A DNA stretch of 64,000 nucleotides from Stappia indica (lineage in GTDB: Bacteria; Pseudomonadota; Alphaproteobacteria; Rhizobiales; Stappiaceae): the NCBI RefSeq assembly GCF_001696535.1, contig NZ_MBQE01000006.1:1-64000 (forward strand), read 5' to 3'. Made by a program: the position numbers and the translations under genes. Positions within the stretch are counted from its first letter, which is position 1. Each line of letters starts with the position of its first letter. Under the pieces are notes generated by a model. It did not search any database. It was not told the origin of the DNA and was given only the letters and a program-made list of their open reading frames with translations. Shown piece by piece: positions 49,031 through 58,472 of this stretch.

Positions 49031-50716
49031 TCAGCCGCGCTCTTCCAGCACCCTGCGGGCGATGACCTGCGCCTGGATTTCCGCCGCGCCCTCGAAGATG
49101 TTGAGGATGCGCGCGTCGCACAGCACCCGGCTGATCGCGTATTCCAGCGCAAAGCCGTTGCCGCCGTGGATCTGCAGCGCATTGTCCGCCGCCGCCCAGG
49201 CAACGCGGGCGCCGAGCAGCTTGGCCATGCCCGCTTCCAGGTCGCAGCGCCGGCCGGAATCCTTTTCCAGCGCCGAGAAATAAGTGAGCTGCCGCGCCGC
49301 CATCAGCTCCGCCGCCATCATCGCCAGCTTGTCGGAAACCCGCGGGAAGGCGATCAGCGGCTTGCCGAACTGCACCCGGTCCTGCGCATAGCGCAGCCCC
49401 AGGTCGAGCGCCGCCTGCGCGACGCCGAGCGCCCGCGCCGCCGTCTGAATGCGCGCGCCCTCGAAGGTCTGCATCAGCTGCTTGAAGCCCTGCCCCGGCA
49501 CGCCGCCGAGCAGGTTCTCGTGCGCAACCTCGAACCCGTCGAAGGCGATCTCGTATTCCTTCATGCCGCGATAGCCGAGCACCTCGATCTCGCCGCCCGA
49601 CATGCCCGGCGCCGGGAACGGATCGGCATCCGTGCCGCGCGGCTTTTGCGCCAGAAACATCGACAGGCCCTTGTAGCCCGGCTCCGACGGATCGGTGCGC
49701 GCAAGCAGGGTCATGACGTCGGCGCGCACCGGATGGGTGATCCAGGTCTTGTTGCCGTAGATCTTCCACACCTCGCCCTCGCGCACGGCGCGGGTCTTCA
49801 GCGAGGCAAGGTCGGAGCCGGTGTTGGGCTCGGTGAACACCGCCGTCGGCAACACCTCGCCTGAGGCGATCTTCGGCAGCCAGGTCTGCTTCTGCGCGTC
49901 CGTGCCCCCGCACAGGATCAGCTCGGCGGCGATCTCCGAGCGAGTGCCGAGCGAGCCGACGCCGATATAGGCCCGGCTCAGTTCCTCGGAGACGACGCAC
50001 ATGCTCTCCTTGCCGAGGCCGAGCCCGCCGTATTCTTCCGGGATCGTCAGGCCGAAGACGCCGAGCTCGGCCATCTCGCCGATCACCTCCAGCGGGATAT
50101 AGGCGTTCTGCAGGTGCCACTCATGCGCATGCGGCACCACCTTGTCGGCGGCGAAGCGGCGCATTTCCTCGCGCACCTGCTCGTAGGTCTCCTCCAACCC
50201 GGAGGCGCCGAAGATCGAGTTGCCCTCCTGCTGGCGGATCAGCTCGGCCAGCCGCGCGCGCAGCGCCGGCGTGTTGCCGGTGGCGATCAGCTCCTCCACC
50301 GCCGCGCCGCGGAAGGAGGCGGCCGCCTCCGTCCCGAGCCCGAGATCGGCAAGGCGCACGACCTCGCCCTGGTTCATCGGGATGCCGCCGAAGACCTGCG
50401 CCAGATATTCGGCGAAGGCGAGGCGCACCTGGAGCTCCTCCGTCTCGCCGAAGCTGCCTGCATCCTCCAGCCGCCCGGCATAGGCGGCGAGCTGGCGCAG
50501 CGCCTCCACATAGGTCGCAAGCCAGGCGAGCCCGTGGGTCGCGCGCTGCTCGGCCTCCAGCTTCTCCCCCGACAGCCGGCCGTCGACCGAGACGCGGGCG
50601 CGTACGCTTGCCGCCGCCGCATCGAGCAGGGCACTGAGCGTCTCCACCGCCTCGCCCGTCAGCTCCGTCAGCCGCGTTTCCCGTGTCTCGTGACCGAATT
50701 CGCTCGCCAGGGACAT
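49031..50716 (-). CDS. Acyl-CoA dehydrogenase, probable (2S)-methylsuccinyl-CoA dehydrogenase
   Basis: The 561-residue flavoenzyme has an N-terminal extension of about 160 residues before a normal acyl-CoA dehydrogenase core (about 170-555). FAD and substrate motifs include AVFTEPNTGSDLASLKTRA near 300, ITHPVRADVMTLLART, GGIP-type helix and ALQIHGGNGFALEYAISR near 515-532. The extension and length match Mcd, which oxidises methylsuccinyl-CoA to mesaconyl-CoA in the ethylmalonyl-CoA pathway for C2 assimilation. No other pathway gene is here, so this is a family-level call. It is convergent with mqsA after 6 bases. Confidence 0.85.
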   Translation of the reverse strand: MSLASEFGHETRETRLTELTGEAVETLSALLDAAAASVRARVSVDGRLSGEKLEAEQRATHGLAWLATYVEALRQLAAYAGRLEDAGSFGETEELQVRLAFAEYLAQVFGGIPMNQGEVVRLADLGLGTEAAASFRGAAVEELIATGNTPALRARLAELIRQQEGNSIFGASGLEETYEQVREEMRRFAADKVVPHAHEWHLQNAYIPLEVIGEMAELGVFGLTIPEEYGGLGLGKESMCVVSEELSRAYIGVGSLGTRSEIAAELILCGGTDAQKQTWLPKIASGEVLPTAVFTEPNTGSDLASLKTRAVREGEVWKIYGNKTWITHPVRADVMTLLARTDPSEPGYKGLSMFLAQKPRGTDADPFPAPGMSGGEIEVLGYRGMKEYEIAFDGFEVAHENLLGGVPGQGFKQLMQTFEGARIQTAARALGVAQAALDLGLRYAQDRVQFGKPLIAFPRVSDKLAMMAAELMAARQLTYFSALEKDSGRRCDLEAGMAKLLGARVAWAAADNALQIHGGNGFALEYAISRVLCDARILNIFEGAAEIQAQVIARRVLEERG

Positions 50717-50920
50717 GCATTCCTCTCCATTGCCGTTTCCCGCAGGCAGCCCGCCCCTCCCGGCGAGCATGCTGCAGCGCAAACAATATCGCGCCGCGTT
50801 CGCGAAGCAATGCTTCTTTTGAAGGAGGCGAAAAGCAATAATATTTCATGGATTTCGCGCCGCAGCATGAAACGCCGGCTGCACCTTGACCCCGGGCGAT
50901 GCCTCCCGCAAAAGCGGCGG

Positions 50921-51778
50921 ATGAACCCGTTCCGCCCGCTGCGCTCCGCGATCGCCATCATCTACGATGCCGTCATGCACATGACGAACGACGACGGCTT
51001 CGCGCTGGCGAGCCATGTCGCGCTGTCCTCGCTGCTGGCGCTGTTCCCGTTCCTGATCTTCGTGGCCGCGCTCACCGGCTTCCTCGGCATGTCGGACATG
51101 GCCGACCGCATCGCCACGCTGCTCTTCGACGTCTGGCCGGAAGAGGTCGCCCGGCCCATCGCCAGCGAGATCCACGTGGTGCTGACCCAGCCGCGCGGCG
51201 ACATCCTCACCTTCGGCATCATCGCCGCGCTGTGGTTCGCCTCCAACGGCGTGGAGGCGCTGCGCGTCGCGCTCAACCGCGCCTATGGCGTCGGCGAGAC
51301 CCGCAATTACTTCTACCTGCGCGCCCAGGCTCTGCTCCTGGTGCTGTTCGGCACTTTCGTGCTGATCAGCTTCGCGCTGCTGATCGTCTTCGCGCCGCTG
51401 GTCTGGCGCGCGGTGGTCGCCCATGCGCCGCTGCTCGAGCCCTTCACCGCCCGGCTCAACGTCTCGCGCTATGTCATCGCCACGCTGCTGACGCTCGGCG
51501 GCCTGTTCATCGCCCATGCGGTGCTGCCGGACGGCCGCCGCCGGCTGCTCGACACGCTGCCCGGCGTTGCCGCCACGCTTTTGCTGTGGCTCGCCTCGGG
51601 CGTCGCCTTCGGCGCCTGGCTCGCCGGCTTTGCCGACTACGTGTCGACCTATGCCGGCCTTGCCGGCGCCATGACGGCGCTGATCTTCCTCTATCTGATC
51701 TCGATCTGCTTCGTCTTCGGCGGAGAGCTCAACGCGGCGATCCTGCGCCGCCGCGCCCGCAAGCTCGCCAGCGCCTGA
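50921..51778 (+). CDS. YihY/BrkB family membrane protein
   Basis: The 285-residue protein has six hydrophobic helices and the YihY-BrkB core (DGFALASHVALSSLLALFPFLIF, ILTFGIIAALWFASNGVEALRVALNRAYG, GELNAAILRRR at the C-terminus). It was once called ribonuclease BN by mistake; its true function, possibly transport or envelope-related, is unsettled. Start is uncertain: ATG 50921 fits family length, and ATG 50867 in frame lacks a good site. Convergent with the EamA gene. Confidence 0.85.
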   Translation: MNPFRPLRSAIAIIYDAVMHMTNDDGFALASHVALSSLLALFPFLIFVAALTGFLGMSDMADRIATLLFDVWPEEVARPIASEIHVVLTQPRGDILTFGIIAALWFASNGVEALRVALNRAYGVGETRNYFYLRAQALLLVLFGTFVLISFALLIVFAPLVWRAVVAHAPLLEPFTARLNVSRYVIATLLTLGGLFIAHAVLPDGRRRLLDTLPGVAATLLLWLASGVAFGAWLAGFADYVSTYAGLAGAMTALIFLYLISICFVFGGELNAAILRRRARKLASA

Positions 51779-51793
51779 GCGAGGCGACCGGCC

Positions 51794-52690
51794 TCAGGCC
51801 GGCGTGCGCCGCGTGCCGATCCGCCGCTCGCGGATGATCAGCAGCGCGCCGATCACCAGCGCCGCGCCCAGGACCTGCACCAGCGACAGCGTCTCGCCGA
51901 ACAGCAGGTAGCCCTCCACGGCGGTCGCCACCGGCGCCAGGTAGAACAGGCTGGACACCCGCGACGCGCTGCCCCGCTTGATCAGCACCATCAACAGCAG
52001 CACCGCGCCGATCGACAGCACCAGCACCAGCCAGGTCATGGCGATGATCAACTCGCCGGTCCAGTGGATCTGCCAGCCCTCCAGCATCGACAGCGGCATC
52101 ACCAGCGCCAGCGCGCCGAAATACTGCACCAGCGTGCCGGGGATCAGGTCGATGCCGACGACGAACCGCTTCTGGTAGATCGTGCCGACGGCAATGCCGG
52201 CGGCGGCCGCAAGGCAGGCCAGCACATTGCCGGTCGAAAAGTCCGCCGCATCCGCCCCGCCGATGCGCGGTCCCACCACCAGCAGCAAGCCGAGCGCACC
52301 GACGGCAAGCCCCAGCCAGTGGCGCGGCGCCACCTTCTCGCCCAGCACCGGCCCGGCCAGCAGCGCCGTCAGCAGCGGCTGCAGACCCAGGAACAGCGCC
52401 GTGATGCCCGCCGGCATGCCGTTGTCGATGGCGTAGAAGATGCCGCCCAGATAGACGCCGTGGATCAGCACGCCCGCGATAAAGCAATGCGCCCACTCCG
52501 TCCCGCGCCGCGGCCAGCTCGCGCGCAGCACCATGGCCAGCGCCAGCATCACCGGCAGCACCAGCGAAAACCGGATCGTCAGGAAGACGAAGGGCTCGAT
52601 ATGCGGCGCCCCCAGCTTGGAGCCGATGAAACCGGTCGACCACAGCAGGACGAAGATGCCGGGAACGGCCTTGTCGAAGAACGAGCGCAC
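51794..52690 (-). CDS. DMT superfamily transporter (EamA domains)
   Basis: The 298-residue protein has about ten membrane helices in two EamA repeats, with GIFVLLWSTGFIGSKLGAPHIEPF at the start and LFYLAPVATAVEGYLLFGETLSLVQ in the second repeat. EamA proteins export metabolites such as amino acids; the cargo here is unknown. It starts with GTG (52690) and is divergent from the chemoreceptor gene. Confidence 0.9.
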   Translation of the reverse strand: MRSFFDKAVPGIFVLLWSTGFIGSKLGAPHIEPFVFLTIRFSLVLPVMLALAMVLRASWPRRGTEWAHCFIAGVLIHGVYLGGIFYAIDNGMPAGITALFLGLQPLLTALLAGPVLGEKVAPRHWLGLAVGALGLLLVVGPRIGGADAADFSTGNVLACLAAAAGIAVGTIYQKRFVVGIDLIPGTLVQYFGALALVMPLSMLEGWQIHWTGELIIAMTWLVLVLSIGAVLLLMVLIKRGSASRVSSLFYLAPVATAVEGYLLFGETLSLVQVLGAALVIGALLIIRERRIGTRRTPA

Positions 52691-52855
52691 GGGAGATCCA
52701 GTTCAAAACGTTGAGGAAGGCGGCAGTGGCGGGGACGAACCCTGCGGCATTTTATACCGGAGAGCAAAATATGGGCACCGCAGCACTGGCGGGTCAGTGG
52801 AATGTTAACTTTGCTGGTGGACTTTTGCGCAAGGTAGGGACGGACGAGTCGAGGT

Positions 52856-54877
52856 ATGCCAGTGCCGCATTTTCGAGGGTTCGCGTCGGTATCGACCTTA
52901 GTCGGCCGACTATCCGTGCGCATCAGGATTTTTCTGCTGATCGCCGTCACCATGACGGGCCTCGCCGCCATCGGCGGCGTCTTCTGGTGGAGCCAGGCCA
53001 GCGTCGAAAGCGCCTTTGCCCGGTCCGAGGGCTTTTCCGACCTTGCCGGCACCGTCGCGGATCTCTCCACCACCTCGGCCAGCATGCGGGTCACCGAGAA
53101 GACCTATCTCGCCGCCCCGTCCGACGCCGCCTATCAGTCTTTCTCCTCGCAGATCGCGGCCGCACGCGGCCAGCTCGGCGCAGTGCGCGGCCTCACCGTC
53201 GCCGCGCCCTATTCCGCTGAAATCGACCAGGTCGCCCTTGCCCTCGACGACATCGAGGCGACCTTCCGCGACCTGCACGCGGTGCAGCAGCGGCTCGGCC
53301 TTGCCGGCGGAGAGGACGGCGCCCGCGGCGCGCTGACCGCCAATGGCGATGCGCTGGTTGCCGGCGTCCAGAAGCTCGCGCGCTTCCAGCGCGGCCCCGA
53401 GACGGAGCGCCTCGCCTTTGCCGGCGTCGACCTGCAGCGCAGCGAAAAGGCCTATCTGCTCGACCGCAGCGACGTGAACCTCGGCAATTTCGAGGTTGCC
53501 GCCGCCCGCGTCGAGCGCGCGCTGTCCCGGGCCAAGCTCGAGGAGGCGGCCAGCGCCGAACTCACCGGCTTCCTCGCCGCCTATCGCGAGGCCTTCGACA
53601 CCTATACCGGCGCCGGCAGCGAGCACACCGCGCTCGTGGAGAAGCTCGAAGCCTTCTTCGACGTGCTGCCGCCCTATCTCGCCCAGCTTCAGGAGGCGGC
53701 CGAAAGCGGCCAGTCCGCGGCAGCGAGCGCCCTTGTCGACGGCCGCGCCCTCGCCGCCATGACCATGCTGGCGATCATGGGCCTGACGGTCGCCGTGCTG
53801 CTTGTGGCCGGCATCCTCATCGGCGCCTCGATCTCCGCCCCCCTTGCCGCCCTACGCCGCGCCATGGACCGGCTCGCCGCCGGCGAGACCGACATCGACC
53901 TGCCGCCGGTGCGCGGCCGCACCGAACTGGATGCCATGGCCGCCAGCGTCGCCGTCTTCCGCGACAACGCGCTGGAGCGCGGCGAGCTTGCCGCGACGCA
54001 AGAGGCGGAAAACGCGGCCCGCGACCGCCGCATGCGCCATCTCGACCAGCTGATCTCCGGCTTCGAGGCCACCGTCAGCGACGCGCTCTCCCGCCTCGAC
54101 GGCGCGGCCGAGGAGCTCGCCGGTGCATCCGGCGCGCTCGACCAGGCGGCCGGACGGGCGGCCGAGGAAGCGGCGACCGCCGGCAATGCGGTACGGGTCG
54201 CCGCCGACAGCGTCACCTCGGCGGCCTCCGCCTCCGAGGAGCTCAACGTCTCCATCGCCGAGATCGCCGACCAGGCCAACCGCTCGACCCAGGTCGCGGA
54301 AACCGCCGTCGCCAGCGCCCGCGACACCGGCGCCAGCATGAGCGCCCTGTCGCGCACCGCCGACCGCATCGGCGAGGTCATGGGCCTCATCCGCGAGATC
54401 GCCAACCAGACCAACCTCCTGGCGCTCAATGCCACCATAGAGGCCGCCCGCGCCGGCGAGCACGGGCGCGGCTTCGCGGTCGTCGCCGCCGAGGTCAAAG
54501 ACCTTGCCAGCCAGACCGCCCAGGCCACCCAGGACATCGCCCAGCAGGTGGAGGCGATCCAGCAGGCCTCGGCCGATGCGGTCATGGCCATCGGCGATGT
54601 CGAGCAGATCATCGTCCAGATGAACGAGATCGCCGGCTCGGTCGCCGCCGCCGTCGGCCAGCAAAGCATCGCCCTGCGCGAGATCACCGAGAATGTCGCC
54701 CGCGCCTCGGAGCGCTCCGGCACCGGGGCCGAGGCAATGGGACGGGTGTCCGGCGCCACCGACCATGCCCGCGGCACCGGCGCCATGGTCGGCGAGCTCT
54801 CCGGCACGCTCGGCGAGCAGGCCCGCCTGCTGCGCAAGGAGATCGCTTCCTTCCTGGAAGGTGTGCGCGCCGCCTGA
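52856..54877 (+). CDS. Methyl-accepting chemotaxis protein
   Basis: The 673-residue receptor has a membrane helix at about 23-45, a periplasmic helical sensor region to about 295, a second helix at about 300-324, a HAMP domain (about 322-375) and a long cytoplasmic signalling coiled coil. The hairpin tip contains [20 protein letters not shown] near 518-537, the CheA/CheW-binding site. The ligand is unknown; the sensor looks like a helical-bundle type. No chemotaxis genes are adjacent. The ATG has GAGG very close (2 bases), so the true start could be slightly downstream, at GTG codons in the first 25 residues. Confidence 0.93.
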   Translation: MPVPHFRGFASVSTLVGRLSVRIRIFLLIAVTMTGLAAIGGVFWWSQASVESAFARSEGFSDLAGTVADLSTTSASMRVTEKTYLAAPSDAAYQSFSSQIAAARGQLGAVRGLTVAAPYSAEIDQVALALDDIEATFRDLHAVQQRLGLAGGEDGARGALTANGDALVAGVQKLARFQRGPETERLAFAGVDLQRSEKAYLLDRSDVNLGNFEVAAARVERALSRAKLEEAASAELTGFLAAYREAFDTYTGAGSEHTALVEKLEAFFDVLPPYLAQLQEAAESGQSAAASALVDGRALAAMTMLAIMGLTVAVLLVAGILIGASISAPLAALRRAMDRLAAGETDIDLPPVRGRTELDAMAASVAVFRDNALERGELAATQEAENAARDRRMRHLDQLISGFEATVSDALSRLDGAAEELAGASGALDQAAGRAAEEAATAGNAVRVAADSVTSAASASEELNVSIAEIADQANRSTQVAETAVASARDTGASMSALSRTADRIGEVMGLIREIANQTNLLALNATIEAARAGEHGRGFAVVAAEVKDLASQTAQATQDIAQQVEAIQQASADAVMAIGDVEQIIVQMNEIAGSVAAAVGQQSIALREITENVARASERSGTGAEAMGRVSGATDHARGTGAMVGELSGTLGEQARLLRKEIASFLEGVRAA

Positions 54878-55110
54878 CGGCGCGCACCCCGCCTCTCCCC
54901 CTGACGGCCTCTCTCCCTGACGGCAATCCCCCTATTGCCACCACCGGCAATCTCGCCACATAACGCGTGCAGATCACACGACGGCAAGGGTGGTGAAACC
55001 ATCGCTCTCGCCTCCCGCCAGCCACGCGCATGGGCCGCCGGCTCCCAGCCGGTCTCCTCGGAAAGCCCTGCCGTCGGCCAGCCGCACGCCAGATTGCCGA
55101 AGGAATTCCC

Positions 55111-56295
55111 ATGCAGGACAGCATCGTCATCGTCGGAGCGGGCCAGGCCGGCGCCCAGGCCGTCCATTCGCTGCGCGCGGGCGGCTTCGGCGGCCGCATC
55201 GCCCTCGTCGGCGAGGAGCCGCATCCGCCCTACCAGCGCCCGCCCCTGTCCAAGAAGCACCTGTCCGGCGAGATCGACGACGAGGCGCTGCACCTGCGCC
55301 CGCTGAGCTTCTACGAGCAGAACGCCATCGACTGCCATTTCGGCAAGGAGGTCGAGGCCATCGACCGCGAGATGCGCGCCGTGCTGCTCGCCGGCGGCGA
55401 ACAGCTTCCCTACGAGCGGCTGATCATCGCCACCGGCACCCGGCCGCGCGCCCTGCCGATCGCCGGCGCCGACCTGCCCGGCGTCGTGACGCTGCGCAAG
55501 ATTTCCGATGTCGAGGCGATGCGCCCGCTGCTGCGCGCGCCCGGCCGTGTCGCCATCGTCGGCGGCGGTTATATCGGGCTGGAGGTCGCCGCCGTCGCCC
55601 AGACCATGGGCCACGAGGTCACCGTGATCGAGGCGCAGGACCGGGTGATGAAGCGGGTGGTCTCGCCCACCGTCTCCGCCTGGTTCCAGCAGTTGCACGC
55701 GGACAAGGGCGTGCGGCTGATGCTCGACACCGGCATCACCGGCTTTTCGGGGAGCGACCGCGTCACCGGCGTGCAGCTTGCCGGCGGCGGCGAGGTTCCC
55801 TGCGACATCGCGCTCGTTGCCGTCGGCGCGGTGCCCAACGACGAGCTGGCAGCCGCCTGCGGCCTTGCCACCGGCGACGGCATCCTCGTCGACGATAGCG
55901 CCCTCACCTCCGATCCGCTGGTCCATGCGGCCGGCGACTGCACCCGCTTCCATTCCGCGCTCTACGGCCGCTCGATCCGCCTGGAAAGCGTGCAGAACGC
56001 CATCGACCAGGCCAAGGCCGTCGCCGCTTCGATCCTCGGCCAGGAGGTGCATTACGATCCGGTGCCGTGGTTCTGGTCCGACCAGTATGCGGTCAAGCTG
56101 CAGATCGCCGGCCTGTCGCAGGACCACGACGAGGCGCGCACCTTCGGCGATCCCGCCTCCGGCTCCTTCTACGTCGCCTATCTCGGCGGCGGGCGCCTGC
56201 TTGCCGTCGACAGCATCAACCACCCGCGCTCGCACATGATGGCGCGCCGGGCGATCGGCAAGACCTTCGAGGACGGGCTGCTTCCCGCCGCCTGA
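55111..56295 (+). CDS. FAD-dependent pyridine nucleotide-disulphide oxidoreductase, ferredoxin reductase type
   Basis: The 394-residue flavoprotein has two Rossmann motifs, VIVGAGQAGAQAV (FAD, near 6-18) and VAIVGGGYIGLEVAAV (NAD, near 148-163), and the ATGTRPR and HAAGDCTRF motifs. There is no redox-active CxxxxC, so it resembles rhodocoxin/putidaredoxin reductase, which passes electrons from NADH to a 2Fe-2S ferredoxin for an oxygenase. No oxygenase or ferredoxin is adjacent. I start it at ATG 55111, because the in-frame upstream sequence is low-quality. Convergent with the zincin gene. Confidence 0.9.
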   Translation: MQDSIVIVGAGQAGAQAVHSLRAGGFGGRIALVGEEPHPPYQRPPLSKKHLSGEIDDEALHLRPLSFYEQNAIDCHFGKEVEAIDREMRAVLLAGGEQLPYERLIIATGTRPRALPIAGADLPGVVTLRKISDVEAMRPLLRAPGRVAIVGGGYIGLEVAAVAQTMGHEVTVIEAQDRVMKRVVSPTVSAWFQQLHADKGVRLMLDTGITGFSGSDRVTGVQLAGGGEVPCDIALVAVGAVPNDELAAACGLATGDGILVDDSALTSDPLVHAAGDCTRFHSALYGRSIRLESVQNAIDQAKAVAASILGQEVHYDPVPWFWSDQYAVKLQIAGLSQDHDEARTFGDPASGSFYVAYLGGGRLLAVDSINHPRSHMMARRAIGKTFEDGLLPAA

Positions 56296-56334
56296 ACCGG
56301 ATGGGTGTCTGAAACGATAGCGAAGGCCGGCGGC

Positions 56335-56772
56335 TCAGTCGTCGGCCGCCGCCTCGATGCTCTCCATGTCGTCGTCCGACAGGCCGAAATGGTGGCCGAT
56401 CTCGTGGATCAGCACATGCGCGATGACGCCGCCCAGCGGCTCGTCATAGGCGCACCAGTAATCGAGGATGGCGCGGCGGTAGAGCCAGACGCGGTTCGGC
56501 ATGCGGCCGCTGAAGGCCTCCGCCCCGCCCTGCGCCAGTCCGATTCCCTCGAACAGGCCCATCAGCTCGAACGGATCTTCGACGCCGACCGATTCGAGCG
56601 CGTCGTCCTCTGCGAAATCCGCCACGCGGATCTCGATCTCGCCGCACAGCTCGCGGAATTCAGGGGGAAGTTCGTCGAAGGCAGCAAGCGCGATCCGCTC
56701 GAATTCGGCAAGATCCGGCGCCACCGCGCCCGTCCAGCTGCTGCGTTCGTTCCCGGCCGCGCGTGACCCCAT
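56335..56772 (-). CDS. Metallopeptidase family protein (zincin-like, MPN/DUF1025 type)
   Basis: The 145-residue protein carries the minimal zinc motif HEIGHHFGLSDDD, with His123, Glu124 and His127, and the upstream VWLYRRAILDYWC segment of this zincin-like family. The family is predicted to be a soluble protease of unknown substrate. It ends the minus-strand set YqaA-dsbB-small membrane protein-zincin, with a 22-bp gap from the previous gene. Confidence 0.88.
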   Translation of the reverse strand: MGSRAAGNERSSWTGAVAPDLAEFERIALAAFDELPPEFRELCGEIEIRVADFAEDDALESVGVEDPFELMGLFEGIGLAQGGAEAFSGRMPNRVWLYRRAILDYWCAYDEPLGGVIAHVLIHEIGHHFGLSDDDMESIEAAADD

Positions 56773-56794
56773 CCTGCCGCCTCACTCCTGATCG

Positions 56795-57046
56795 TTATGC
56801 CGGACCGATCACGTAGGTCCAGATCAGGTAGACCACAAGGCCCAGCGCGAAGACCATGCCGGCGCTGCGGCCGATCTTGCGGCCCAGCCGCTCGATGGGA
56901 TCGTCTTCGTCGACAGGCGCGCCCGAGCGCTTGTGAGCGCCCTCGAAGGTGGTGCGCAGCACGGTTTCGCTTTCGCGTTCGGCCCGGTCGAGCACAGACT
57001 GCGCCTCGCGGCGCCGCTCTTCCTCGCGCGGATCCCTGCCGCTCAC
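56795..57046 (-). CDS. Small single-helix membrane protein of unknown function
   Basis: This 83-residue gene starts with GTG overlapping the dsbB stop (GTGA). The N-terminal half is highly charged (REEERRREAQSVLDRAERE) and likely an amphipathic helix. The C-terminus has one membrane helix (AGMVFALGLVVYLIWTYV, about 62-79) ending IGPA. I do not recognise a family. The overlap with dsbB, coding-like composition and clean position between dsbB and the zincin gene support it being real. Confidence 0.65.
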   Translation of the reverse strand: MSGRDPREEERRREAQSVLDRAERESETVLRTTFEGAHKRSGAPVDEDDPIERLGRKIGRSAGMVFALGLVVYLIWTYVIGPA

Positions 57047-57567
57047 GCCGCGCTCCCGCGCCGCCAGATCCAGGCACCGGCCAGCGCCAGCACGGCAACC
57101 CCGGCCGAGATCACCGCGTTCCAGCCCGCAAAGGACAGGCCGAACATCCGCCAGCTCGCCTCGGTGCAGCTCACCACGCGGGTGGAGCGCAGCGCGTTCA
57201 GCATGTTGGCGGCCGAATCGGGCATTCCCCCGCCGCCGCCGCAATCCGCAGGTCCCGCCCAGAAGCCCCACTCGGCGCCGGCCTGATAGGCCCCGATGCC
57301 CGCGCCCCAGGCGAAGACGCCCGCGACCGCCAGCAGCAGCACGGTCACCACCAGCCGTCCCTGCGCGGGCGTTCCGCGCAGCATGACAAGTAGCGCCAGG
57401 AGGGCCAGCGGCAGGCCGACATAATAGGGAATGCGCTGTTCGAGACAGAGCTTGCAGGGCACATAGCCGCCGATCAGCTGAAAGCCCCACGCCGTCAGGA
57501 TCGAGGCCAGGCCTCCTGCGATCAGCAGCAGCACCAGCTGCCGGGACGTTCTTGCGGGGTCGCTCAT
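57043..57567 (-). CDS. Disulfide bond formation protein DsbB
   Basis: The 174-residue membrane protein reoxidises periplasmic DsbA using ubiquinone. It has four helices and both Cys pairs: Cys38 and Cys41 (VPCKLCLEQRIP) in the first loop and Cys109 and Cys134 in the second. It starts 16 bp after the YqaA-like gene. I choose ATG 57567, because the longer frame would overlap that gene. Confidence 0.92.
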   Translation of the reverse strand: MSDPARTSRQLVLLLIAGGLASILTAWGFQLIGGYVPCKLCLEQRIPYYVGLPLALLALLVMLRGTPAQGRLVVTVLLLAVAGVFAWGAGIGAYQAGAEWGFWAGPADCGGGGGMPDSAANMLNALRSTRVVSCTEASWRMFGLSFAGWNAVISAGVAVLALAGAWIWRRGSAA

Positions 57568-57583
57568 GGTCGCCGCCTCGGTT

Positions 57584-58162
57584 TCACAGGAAGCGGAGTA
57601 GCGCGAAGCCGCCGACAAGGCCAATCACGAAGATCGTGAACATCAGGCCGAGGCGCTGCTCGATGAAGGTGCGGATCGGCGGGCCGAACAGGTAGAGCAG
57701 CCCGGCAACGGCAAAGAAGCGCAGGCCTCGCGCCAGCACGCTCGCCACCATGAACACCGGCAGGCTCAGCCCCGTCGCGCCGCTGGCGATGGTGATGACC
57801 TTGTAGGGAAAGGGCGTCACGCCGGCGATGAAGACGATCCAGGCGCCGTAGTCGTTGAAATTGCCGCGAAAGGTCTCGAACTTGTCGAGATAGCCGTAGA
57901 AGGCGAGGATCGGCTCGGCCACCTGCAGGAACAGGAAGGCGCCGATGGCGTATCCCGCCGCCCCGCCCAGCACCGAGGTCACCGTGCACAGCGTCGCATA
58001 TGCGAACGCCTTCGACCGGCGCGCGATCACCATCGGGATCAGCAGGATGTCCGGCGGGATCGGAAAGAACGAGCTTTCGGCAAAGGACACGGCTCCCAGC
58101 GCCGCCGGTGCGTGGCGGCCCGAGGCGAGCGACATTGTCCAATCGTAGAGGCGGCGCAACAT
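57584..58162 (-). CDS. YqaA family protein (DedA/VTT-type membrane protein)
   Basis: The 192-residue protein has four to five helices and the DedA-like patterns FAESSFFPIPPDILLIP near 28-44 and IVFIAGVTPFPYKVITIASGATG near 108-130. Many DedA members help recycle undecaprenyl phosphate or phospholipids across the membrane, while YqaA itself has no settled role. It heads the minus-strand set with dsbB. Confidence 0.9.
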   Translation of the reverse strand: MLRRLYDWTMSLASGRHAPAALGAVSFAESSFFPIPPDILLIPMVIARRSKAFAYATLCTVTSVLGGAAGYAIGAFLFLQVAEPILAFYGYLDKFETFRGNFNDYGAWIVFIAGVTPFPYKVITIASGATGLSLPVFMVASVLARGLRFFAVAGLLYLFGPPIRTFIEQRLGLMFTIFVIGLVGGFALLRFL

Positions 58163-58256
58163 GTCGCCTCATTAGCCGGAAGCGCGGCCCTTGTCATCCG
58201 ACTTCCGCTGCGGCGCAGTGACCGCAATCCGGCACGGGACAGACGCCATGTTTCAA

Positions 58257-58284
58257 TTGACGGGCCAAGCGCTGCGGCTATGAT
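58257..58284 (+). promoter_or_regulatory. Promoter of tRNA-Leu
   Basis: TTGACG (58257-58262) and TATGAT (58279-58284) are separated by 16 bp. The predicted start near 58291 lies about 10 bases before the tRNA. Confidence 0.8.
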
Positions 58285-58301
58285 CGCGCCGTTTCCCGCG
58301 G

Positions 58302-58388
58302 GCCCCCGTGGCGGAATTGGTAGACGCGACGGATTCAAAATCCGTTTCCCTAACCGGAGTGTCCGTTCGAGTCGGACCGGGGGCACCA
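58302..58388 (+). tRNA. tRNA-Leu(CAA)
   Basis: The 87-base gene includes encoded CCA. Acceptor stem GCCCCCG pairs with CGGGGGC. The anticodon stem-loop is ACGGA-TTCAAAA-TCCGT, giving anticodon CAA, which reads UUG. The long variable arm and TTCGAGTC T-loop are typical of class II tRNA-Leu. Confidence 0.97.
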
Positions 58389-58472
58389 TTTTCCCTTTCG
58401 CACTGCCTTCCGGTTGCCTCGCGAGCCCTTCTTCTGCACCTCTTGCGGGGGGATACCGACGAGGAGGACGCC

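Noticed and set aside
54878-55110. Repeated CTGACGGC blocks after the chemoreceptor gene
   Set aside because: Three loosely spaced copies of a short motif without secondary structure or a gene; likely chance or simple slippage.
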